Positions 1 to 5,710 of a stretch of 7,833 nt of DNA are shown here, in pieces. The stretch is from CBDUBU01 sp965365465. GTDB taxonomy: Bacteria; Bacteroidota; Rhodothermia; Rhodothermales; DASSAV01. The translations under genes were made by a program, and so were the position numbers. Within the stretch, counting starts at the first letter, position 1. Every line of letters starts with the position of its first letter. The notes under the pieces were generated by a model. It was given only the letters and a program-made list of their open reading frames with translations, was not told where the DNA came from and did not search any database. The stretch covers positions 1 to 7,833 of the forward strand of contig CBDUBU010000188.1 in NCBI GenBank assembly GCA_965365465.1. The letters are read 5' to 3'.

Positions 1-1194
1 CCCGCCGATGGCGCCGGCTGCATCAGAAATACCTCCTCCGATCCATTTGGCGCCGTCAACGATGCCGCCGCCGAGGCCGCCGAGCGCGCCGACCGTGGCC
101 GCGCCGCCGATCTGAAGGCCATTCCAGAGCACGCCTCCCACGTCGCCGTCGTCCCATGCCTCGTCAAACTCCTCGGATTGCCGGAGCATCCAGGACCGCT
201 CTCCCTCATCGGTGAGCAGGGCGTCCAGCCCGGCAAGGGTTTCGCCCGCGTGATCGCCAACCGAGGTGTGGTTATAGAGGTGCGTGCCCACCTGGTAGCC
301 TCCGGCAAAGGAACCGGCTACCGCTCCGGCAGGACCCAGGGCGCTGCCGGCTCTTGCCAGCCACGGAGCCGCGCCGCCAAGCCCGACCGAAGGCGCCGCC
401 GCTGCTCCGAGTTCGAGGGTCGGCGCAATAGATCCCAGGATGCCTGCCCCCGATGCAATTCCGTTGCCTACGCCCTGCGCGCCGCCCATCCCGATGGCAT
501 CCGAGAGTCCCATCGCGTTGCTGATGATGCCCAACGGGCCAAGAACCCGGCCAAGCGTTGGAATGCCTGAACTTTCCCCGGCGACGCCCGCCATGCCGAG
601 CAGTTGCGTGTGCGGGCTGGACGGGGTTTTCGACATCTCGGTCGCCAGACCCACCAGGCCGGAGAGGCTGTTGTCGGTTATGGTGTTCCAGAGATCTCCC
701 AGAAAGCGGGACACCGGCGCTGCCGCCTCGACAGGGGCAGCGGCCCGACCGCCGGAGGCCACCGCCGTGGCTGCTGTAGTCGCCTCGTGCTCGGCGCGGT
801 CGCCCTCCCGGCTCACCGGGTCCGGGCGCCTCTCTGTGCCGTTCGTCTCGTGCTGGACGACGTGCGCCAGTTCGTGCGCCATCAGAAACCGGCCCGCCGG
901 CGTCGCAGGCGCAAGATAATCAGGAGCCATGAATACGTCGGAGCCGACCGTATAGGCCACCGTGCCGAGCGCGGCCGCGCTTGCCTGGGCCGAAGCATCG
1001 GCGTGGATGCGGACCTGGCTGAAGTCATGGCCGAAGCCGCTTTCAAACAGGTTGCGGGAGATGGGATCGAGCGGGCGGCCCGCAGCGGGCGGAGCCGTCG
1101 AAAAGGGTGAATCGGTGCTGTTTCGCTGATGCGGAGCGCGAGCGCGTTCCTGCTCCAGCGTACGCTGTTTCGGTGCGGAAATGCGTCTAGACAT
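1..1194 (-). CDS. DUF4157 (eCIS core domain) protein, candidate toxin/cargo, C-terminus cut by window edge
   Basis: I read this frame from ATG at 1194 leftward; it stays open for exactly 398 codons to base 1 with no stop, so the gene is partial at its C-terminus. Residues about 38-115 match the DUF4157 pattern: 'RPLDPISRNLFESGFGHDFS', then 'VRIHADASAQ', a 'GTVAYTVGSDVFMAP' segment and 'MAHELAHVVQH' (107-111 is HELAH, an HExxH zinc-protease-type motif). Residues 1-37 are polar and probably disordered. Residues about 165-398 are rich in Gly and Ala, with amphipathic stretches and 'GG' runs such as 'GGAATVGALGGLGGGIVDG' (363-381), as seen in pore-forming or translocation regions of polymorphic toxins. 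There is no signal peptide. DUF4157 is known from proteins linked to extracellular contractile injection systems and other toxins; a cargo or toxin role here is inference. An SD-like GAGAGG lies at 1204-1209, 9 bases before the start. It could instead be a non-toxin DUF4157 metallopeptidase-like protein. Confidence 0.88.
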   Translation of the reverse strand, partial: MSRRISAPKQRTLEQERARAPHQRNSTDSPFSTAPPAAGRPLDPISRNLFESGFGHDFSQVRIHADASAQASAAALGTVAYTVGSDVFMAPDYLAPATPAGRFLMAHELAHVVQHETNGTERRPDPVSREGDRAEHEATTAATAVASGGRAAAPVEAAAPVSRFLGDLWNTITDNSLSGLVGLATEMSKTPSSPHTQLLGMAGVAGESSGIPTLGRVLGPLGIISNAMGLSDAIGMGGAQGVGNGIASGAGILGSIAPTLELGAAAAPSVGLGGAAPWLARAGSALGPAGAVAGSFAGGYQVGTHLYNHTSVGDHAGETLAGLDALLTDEGERSWMLRQSEEFDEAWDDGDVGGVLWNGLQIGGAATVGALGGLGGGIVDGAKWIGGGISDAAGAIGG

Positions 1195-1203
1195 GGCAAA
1201 GTC

Positions 1204-1209
1204 CCTCTC
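1204..1209 (-). promoter_or_regulatory. Ribosome binding site for the DUF4157 gene
   Basis: Read on the minus strand this is GAGAGG followed by GA, 9 bases before the ATG at 1194. It is the clearest Shine-Dalgarno of any gene in the window and supports that ATG as the start. Confidence 0.55.
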
Positions 1210-1237
1210 ACAGGTTCATCAATCTTTCACAAAATAC

Positions 1238-1266
1238 ATGATAAATATCAGCACAGGAATAGTCAA
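1238..1266 (-). promoter_or_regulatory. Sigma70-like promoter of the DUF4157 gene
   Basis: On the minus strand TTGACT (1266-1261) and TATCAT (1243-1238) are separated by exactly 17 bases in a markedly A/T-rich stretch. Transcription would begin near 1231, giving a leader of about 37 bases that contains the GAGAGG ribosome site. It reads as a canonical housekeeping promoter rather than the Bacteroidetes TTG/TAnnTTTG type; a TATTTTG lies just downstream but is one base short of the latter consensus. Confidence 0.5.
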
Positions 1267-1520
1267 CAATCAGGATGCATAAATAGAACGTTTTACAGGT
1301 GATTGCGCCAAAGGAAGGTCCCTAGTGCGCCGGAAGAATGCTTTCGTCGCGCGGGGGCTGCAGAGGCTTCTCTCTGTTCCATTGATCGTTCCCTTGCGCC
1401 TCCATATCCCTTCCTGATCCTGGAACAATCGGGATTGCATGGAGCGTATCCAGGTTAGACTCCGGGCGCCTGCCAGCCTTTCAGGCGAACCACATCGTAT
1501 TTTCCTGTTTTCTCCATCCC

Positions 1521-3209
1521 ATGAAGCGACGAGCTTTTCTCAGGCAGGCCGGCGCCATGAGCGCAGCGGCCTGCTTTTCCGCTCCCCTCATTCTAACGCC
1601 CCGAAGGGTGTCCCGGCGTACGGAGCAAGGCAGCGTCATCTTTGAGCCTCATTTCGTTCAGCGCGGCATGGGGCCTCACCTGCTCGACTGGGCATACGCC
1701 AGCGACACAAAGTGGGATGCGTTTCTCTCCAACATCACTTCCTCAAACGATGGGGTCGTCCTCTCTGATGTGAACGGTCAGGAGCGGTTTGGAATCAACG
1801 TGCGATGGAATGTCGAGGGCTTCGGCTACACGTTCCTTACCGCCGACAACGGCGGCGCGTTCTACACGCTGCCGCCGTCCGGCAAGACGGTCAGGTTTAA
1901 CCTGAACTTCGAGTTGGCCAAGAGCCGCGTCGTACGCAATCGCGATCGCTACATCAACCATGCTGCGCAGGGATGGGAGCCTTCGCGTGAACTCCGAGGG
2001 CTGCTCGGGCTTTCAGATGGTTTTTTCGAAGACGCGCAGAAAGCCACCGACCAGTCGGTTCGCGCGGCCTATGCGCAAAAGGCGCTGCTCTACGCGCTGC
2101 AAGGCGGCGAGTTGCTGGAGTTGGAGAAAGCCCGCTACGACATCGGGCAACGCGGCTATCGTGCCGGATTTTTTACGGGATGCGATGCCCGCGCCTTCTA
2201 TCAGATGGATCCGGATGTCTTTATGGAGCGGTTCGTCGAGCTATTCAATTATGCCACCATCACCTACTACGCCCGCACCACCGCCGACGGAATGCCTGAC
2301 TTTGAACCGGCGGAGGACGACGAGCGGTTCGACACCCGGGATGTGCTTTTCGAGCGGCTCAAGCAGCGCCACATTACCGTCGAAGGGCGGCCCATCTTCT
2401 GGCCCTACCCTTCCGTTACGCTCGATTGGATGCGGCAGCTTTCCTATGACGACGTTCTCCGTTACGTAGAGCGGCACACGCGCGAGGTGGTAGGCCATTA
2501 CGGGGATCGAATGTACGCCTGGGAGATTGTCAACGAGTTTCACGACTGGGCAAACGAAGTCAACATCACTCCCGAACAGGCGATTGAGGTGACGAAACTG
2601 GCATGTGACGTTGCGAAGGACACTGCCCCTGGCGTGCATCGGCTGATCAATAACTGCTGCCCCTACGCCGAATACGTTCAGCTTAACCGCTACCAAGACA
2701 GACCAGCCACGCACCCGCAGCGGACGCCGTGGGAGTTTATGAACGATCTGGTGGATGCCGGCGTCGACTTTACCATCACCGGACAGCAGATGTACTTCCC
2801 CTATCGTGACCTACAGGACATCCTGCTGCTCGTGGAACGCTTTGAGGCATTCGGCAGGCCGGTCCAACTCACCGAAGTCGGAGCCACCTCCGGCCCGTCG
2901 GATCGATCCGTCAAGCTTGGCTCCCTTGCCATTCCTGACGAGCCTTACATCTGGCACAGGCACTGGGACGAGGAATTGCAGGCTGATTGGGCAGAGGGCC
3001 TGTACACGCTCGCCTACAGCAAACCCTACATCGAGGCGGTCAACTGGTACGATTTTCTCGACGGCCAGGATTGGATCGAGAACGGCGGGCTGGTGCGCAC
3101 CAGCAAGGGGGAACGCAAGGCCGTTTTCCACCGTCTGCAGAAGCTCCGGGAGGAATGGAAAAACAACCCGCAGGCTGCAGGCGGCGCGGGCTGCACGAGT
3201 TGCCGCTGA
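1521..3209 (+). CDS. Tat-exported family 10 glycoside hydrolase (endo-beta-1,4-xylanase-like)
   Basis: The 562-residue protein is likely a secreted or periplasmic hydrolase of beta-1,4-linked plant or algal polysaccharide. The N-terminus 'KRRAFLRQ' then a hydrophobic run (10-25) is a twin-arginine signal; this fixes the start at 1521 despite no Shine-Dalgarno. C18 after 'SAAA' leaves a lipoprotein form possible but weakly. Residues about 75-145 look like a beta-rich accessory domain, about 150-210 are helical, and the barrel begins near 'GFFTGCDA' (216-223). Catalytic residues are visible: acid/base E339 in 'WEIVNEF' (334-340) and nucleophile E452 in 'QLTEVGATSG', 113 residues apart, close to the family spacing. 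The barrel closes with 'NWYDFLDGQDW' (508-518). Odd: the usual strand-3 motif ending WH is replaced by 'GRPIFWPYPS' (289-298), so the conserved histidine is missing. Substrate may therefore differ from xylan. The tail has a CxxC (558-561). The neighbouring kinase gene is convergent, so this gene is probably monocistronic. Confidence 0.85.
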   Translation: MKRRAFLRQAGAMSAAACFSAPLILTPRRVSRRTEQGSVIFEPHFVQRGMGPHLLDWAYASDTKWDAFLSNITSSNDGVVLSDVNGQERFGINVRWNVEGFGYTFLTADNGGAFYTLPPSGKTVRFNLNFELAKSRVVRNRDRYINHAAQGWEPSRELRGLLGLSDGFFEDAQKATDQSVRAAYAQKALLYALQGGELLELEKARYDIGQRGYRAGFFTGCDARAFYQMDPDVFMERFVELFNYATITYYARTTADGMPDFEPAEDDERFDTRDVLFERLKQRHITVEGRPIFWPYPSVTLDWMRQLSYDDVLRYVERHTREVVGHYGDRMYAWEIVNEFHDWANEVNITPEQAIEVTKLACDVAKDTAPGVHRLINNCCPYAEYVQLNRYQDRPATHPQRTPWEFMNDLVDAGVDFTITGQQMYFPYRDLQDILLLVERFEAFGRPVQLTEVGATSGPSDRSVKLGSLAIPDEPYIWHRHWDEELQADWAEGLYTLAYSKPYIEAVNWYDFLDGQDWIENGGLVRTSKGERKAVFHRLQKLREEWKNNPQAAGGAGCTSCR

Positions 3210-3263
3210 TGCAACCCGCTCCGGATTTCTGGTGACCGGGCAGGAGATGCTGCGCAGGCGCGT

Positions 3264-4490
3264 TCAGGCGTTCTGCTTTGCCGGAAGCCTTACGAGAAAG
3301 GCAGCGCCTTCGCCGGGGGCGCTCCGGGCAGTAATCGTTCCCCCATGACGCTCGACGATCCGGCGACAGATCGCCAGCCCCATACCGGTGCCCTCATATA
3401 CGCCGCGTCCGTGCAGGCGCTGGAACGGAGCAAAGATGCGGTCCAGATACTTCTCGTCGAAGCCGATCCCGTTGTCCTCCACGCGGAGGTGAAAAAACGA
3501 GCGTCCGGATTCCTGCTCGCTGCCGCCGCGAATCCATACCTCCAGCGGGACTTGCTCTTTCCGGTATTTGACGGCATTGCTGACCAGATGCTCCACCAAG
3601 AGGCGCATCTGGGCGCCGTCCGCCTCCACGACCGATCCTTCCATCTCAAACCGGATCACCGCGTCGGAGGGGATGCCTTCCCCGGCCTGAACTGCGGCGC
3701 GTGCTGCATCCTCCATGTTGACCGCTACGAAGGGTCGTCCCTGGGTCGCCACCCGGGAAAAAGCCAGCAGGTCGGAGAGCAGCTTCGTCATGCGGGCCGC
3801 AGCGTTCTGCACGCGATCGAGATAAAACAGGCCGTCGCTGCCGAGTTGCTGTTCGTAGTCGTTTTTCAGGAGGTCGGCAAAGGAATGGATCTTGCGCAGC
3901 GGCTCTTGCAGGTCGTGGCTGGCAATGTAGGCAAACTGTTGCAACTCCCGGTTGCTCTGCTCCAGCGCCTCCGTGCGCTGTCGCACTCTTTCTTCCAGGG
4001 TTTCGTTGAGCCGTCGCAGCTCCGCTACCATCTTTTTCCGTTCGGTAACGTCGCGGATGACAGCCAGCAGCCCTACCCGCTCGTCCTGCTCGTTGCGAAG
4101 CACGCTTACCGTTGATTCCACAAAGATTTCCGTTCCGTCCCGCTTGATGTGGACGTTCTCCCCCTGCCATTGACCCCTTTGATCCAACGCGGCGTAAGCT
4201 TCCCTCTCGTCCTCCGGATTCAGCCACCTGTAGGTGTGGACGCGGTCGAGAGAAAGGCCCACCGCTTCTTCAGGCCGGATGTCGTACATCTCTGCCGCCG
4301 CCGCGTTTATATACGTGATGCACTGCTGCTCGTCGATCGTCATGACAGCATCTTTGATATGCGCGAGCGCGAGCGCCTGAAAGCGCAACGCTTCTTCCGT
4401 CCGGTGCATCGCTGCGCCGTCCGGCGCAACACCGTCTTCAGGGAAGACGGGTTGTGCAAACGCACCTTGCGATCCAAAACGTTCTTCCAT
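3264..4490 (-). CDS. Cytoplasmic PAS-domain sensor histidine kinase, orphan
   Basis: The 408-residue protein should sense a cytoplasmic signal, autophosphorylate on histidine and pass phosphate to an unidentified response regulator. A PAS domain spans about 35-150: 'IKDAVMTIDEQQCITYIN' opens it and the PAC-type end is 'GLLAVIRDVTERKK' (140-153). A coiled coil rich in Glu, Arg and Leu follows (about 152-185). The HisKA dimerisation domain carries phospho-acceptor H192 in 'ASHDLQEPLRK'. The ATPase domain has an N-box with N305 in 'HLVSNAVKY', G1 'DNGIGF' (339-344), an F-box 'APFQRLH' (354-360) and G2 'GTGMGLAI' (367-374), so all catalytic boxes are intact. No membrane segment, signal peptide or receiver domain is visible. 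The ATG at 4490 has no clear Shine-Dalgarno; M28 is a weaker alternative. No response regulator lies beside it, so the partner and target genes are unknown. Confidence 0.92.
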   Translation of the reverse strand: MEERFGSQGAFAQPVFPEDGVAPDGAAMHRTEEALRFQALALAHIKDAVMTIDEQQCITYINAAAAEMYDIRPEEAVGLSLDRVHTYRWLNPEDEREAYAALDQRGQWQGENVHIKRDGTEIFVESTVSVLRNEQDERVGLLAVIRDVTERKKMVAELRRLNETLEERVRQRTEALEQSNRELQQFAYIASHDLQEPLRKIHSFADLLKNDYEQQLGSDGLFYLDRVQNAAARMTKLLSDLLAFSRVATQGRPFVAVNMEDAARAAVQAGEGIPSDAVIRFEMEGSVVEADGAQMRLLVEHLVSNAVKYRKEQVPLEVWIRGGSEQESGRSFFHLRVEDNGIGFDEKYLDRIFAPFQRLHGRGVYEGTGMGLAICRRIVERHGGTITARSAPGEGAAFLVRLPAKQNA

Positions 4491-4733
4491 TTGCTATAAG
4501 CGTTTCTTGACTCGTCCTTCTACCTGATGCACAGAACGATCCGCTCTTGAAGGATAACCGTTTTCCCGGCCAAGATCCAGTTTCTTTCAAAATCTCTCTG
4601 GGGAAAACAGAAGGTCAAAAATAGGCCGCATGGCCTATATCCAGATTGAATTTCATCACGTATTCAAGCAGCATAAGCATTCGGCTCTCTCTTGGGGAAA
4701 CCGTCTAATCACAAATATATCTCTCAATCAATC
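4491..4733. promoter_or_regulatory. Divergent control region between kinase and lipoprotein genes
   Basis: This region must hold the start signals for both flanking genes. For the lipoprotein gene, TTGGGG (4692-4697) and TATATC (4716-4721), 18 bases apart, form a weak promoter-like pair, but its start point would leave a leader of only a few bases. The A/T-rich, SD-less stretch before ATG 4734 is typical of Bacteroidota-type initiation. A near-repeat, CTCTCT-GGGGAAA, occurs at about 4594-4606 and again at 4685-4700. I find no convincing promoter for the kinase gene. Confidence 0.35.
4621..4638. repeat. Perfect inverted repeat, possible operator
   Basis: ATAGGCC (4621-4627), a 4-base centre GCAT, then GGCCTAT (4632-4638) form a perfect 7-base-pair dyad. 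It lies about 95 bases before the lipoprotein start and 130 bases before the kinase start. The position in a divergent control region suits a dimeric repressor site; no T-run follows on either strand, so it is not a terminator. Which protein would bind is unknown. Confidence 0.4.
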
Positions 4734-5543
4734 ATGAAACGTACTATTCACTCTCTCATTCCGGCGATTGTCTTTGCCTTCCTGTTCTCCAGCGGCTGCG
4801 ATTCGCTCAATGACGCCGGGCTTCCCGTGACCGCCGTGTACGGTCCTTCCGTCTCCATCGGCGACGGCTCCGCCCGTACACTCGTCCGCTTCAACAATGA
4901 CGGCACGCCTTCTTCCGTTGCCGTCGTGCTCTCTCCAGGCGCCCTCAACGGCCTGCCCATGCATTACGACAATCCCATGGAGGGCATGAAAACGTTGCTG
5001 CTGCCTGCCGAGGCCCGCACCGCCGGCCTGCCCATCGACCATGTATCGCTCGACTGGAACCCGCAGGGTCACGAGCCGGAGGGTCTTTTCAACCTGCCTC
5101 ACTTCGACGTTCACTTTTACATGATCTCACAGGAAGCACAGATGGCGATCAGCCCGGCCGACTCGATGTTCGCAGAAAAGGCGACCCGCCTTCCCGATGC
5201 GCGCTACCAGCCGCAGGGCTTTATGGGCGATCCGAGCGGCGTAGCCATCCCCATGATGGGCTATCACTGGCTTGACACGACGGATCCGCTATACGCGCCG
5301 GGCGGCGGGGTCTTCCAGGAAGTCTTTCTGTGGGGCAGCTACGATGGCGAAATCATCTTCATGGAACCGATGATCACCAGAGCCTACTTGGAGACACGCC
5401 CGAACCACACGGAAATGCTGGCGCAGCCGCAGGCGTTCGCAAAAGAGGGCTACTACCCGACGCGGTACACGGTGCGCTATGACACCAACCAGCGCGAATA
5501 CGTGATCGAACTCGGCGGCCTGACCCATCGCAACGCCCAGTAA
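4734..5543 (+). CDS. Lipoprotein, DUF5602/TTHB210-like family
   Basis: The 269-residue protein has a short positive N-terminus, a hydrophobic run (8-18) and a relaxed lipobox 'SSGC' with lipidated C22, so it should be anchored in an envelope membrane. I chose ATG 4734 because it places the signal peptide at the N-terminus; an in-frame TTG at 4692 would add 14 polar residues. The body shows motifs I recall from the DUF5602/TTHB210-like family: 'DWNPQGHEP' (107-115), 'HFDVHFYM' (123-130), 'MGYHW' (175-179), 'EPMITRAYLE' (211-220) and 'EGYYPTRYTVRYD' (238-250). Clustered histidines H113, H123, H127 and H178 suggest a metal or ligand site, which is inference. The named Thermus protein is of uncertain function and, as I recall, is controlled by a sigmaE/anti-sigma system. 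Function is unknown; family assignment is from memory of motifs. A hairpin plus T-run about 75 bases after the stop probably ends its transcript. Confidence 0.8.
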   Translation: MKRTIHSLIPAIVFAFLFSSGCDSLNDAGLPVTAVYGPSVSIGDGSARTLVRFNNDGTPSSVAVVLSPGALNGLPMHYDNPMEGMKTLLLPAEARTAGLPIDHVSLDWNPQGHEPEGLFNLPHFDVHFYMISQEAQMAISPADSMFAEKATRLPDARYQPQGFMGDPSGVAIPMMGYHWLDTTDPLYAPGGGVFQEVFLWGSYDGEIIFMEPMITRAYLETRPNHTEMLAQPQAFAKEGYYPTRYTVRYDTNQREYVIELGGLTHRNAQ

Positions 5544-5617
5544 GCCGGATTCCGGATAGCGCCGGAGGGCGCGTCCGTAACCCTCCCTGTTTTTCCCATT
5601 GCCTGAAATCTCTGTCG

Positions 5618-5654
5618 GGGCGCGACCCGTCCGCGCCCTTGCAGGATTTTTTTT
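5618..5654 (+). terminator. Possible terminator after the lipoprotein gene
   Basis: GGGCGCG (5618-5624), loop ACCCGTC, and CGCGCCC (5632-5638) form a perfect 7-base-pair GC-rich stem. A run of eight T follows at 5647-5654. The 8-base gap between stem and T-run is longer than in a textbook intrinsic terminator, so efficiency is uncertain. It lies about 75 bases downstream of the lipoprotein stop and 57 bases before the next ATG, a sensible place to separate the two units. Confidence 0.5.
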
Positions 5655-5656
5655 GC

Positions 5657-5682
5657 CCGGCCCTACCGGATGGTCTGGCCGG
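5657..5682 (+). repeat. Second hairpin in the leader of the propeller gene
   Basis: CCGGCC (5657-5662) pairs with GGCCGG (5677-5682); inside, ACC (5665-5667) pairs with GGT (5672-5674) around a GGAT loop, leaving a symmetric CT/CT internal loop. It starts 2 bases after the T-run of the preceding hairpin and ends 28 bases before the ATG. It could be a palindromic operator or a 5' mRNA stabilising hairpin. The remaining leader (5683-5710) is A-rich and carries only a weak AAGGA 12 bases before the start. Confidence 0.4.
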
Positions 5683-5710
5683 AAAGAGATAAAAAGGATA
5701 GAAAAAGACC

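Larger units (their letters stand above)
1195..1520. other. Divergent intergenic region between DUF4157 gene and GH10 gene
   Basis: This 326-base stretch has no credible gene. The left third (about 1220-1290) is A/T-rich and carries the DUF4157 promoter. The right part is GC-richer and holds a small palindrome, CAATC-GG-GATTG at 1426-1437, flanked by inverted copies CCTGGA (1419-1424) and TCCAGG (1449-1454). These could be an operator or mRNA structure upstream of the hydrolase gene. I find no convincing promoter or Shine-Dalgarno for the gene at 1521; the 20 bases before its ATG are T/C-rich. Confidence 0.5.

Noticed and set aside
178..1110. Plus-strand open frames across 178-1110
   Set aside because: They are Arg/Pro/Ala-rich shadows of the DUF4157 gene, whose minus frame is continuous and has a recognisable domain.
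882..1211. Minus-strand 109-residue open frame near the DUF4157 start
   Set aside because: It is out of frame with the DUF4157 coding sequence, overlaps its ribosome site and has no recognisable motif.
1439..1645. Short plus-strand open frame upstream of the hydrolase
   Set aside because: It overlaps the Tat signal of the hydrolase in another frame and has no ribosome site or domain.
3210..3263. Bidirectional terminator between the convergent hydrolase and kinase genes
   Set aside because: Only a weak 4-base CCGG pairing and no T-run on either strand; I could not support it.
3345..4499. Plus-strand open frames antisense to the kinase (256 and 116 residues)
   Set aside because: The minus strand encodes a complete kinase with all motifs; these frames are high-GC shadows.
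4646..4677. TTGAAT ... CATAAG as a lipoprotein promoter
   Set aside because: The spacer is 20 bases and the -10 match is poor.
4692..4733. TTG start extending the lipoprotein by 14 residues
   Set aside because: It would put polar residues ahead of the lipoprotein signal peptide; ATG 4734 gives a standard N-terminus.
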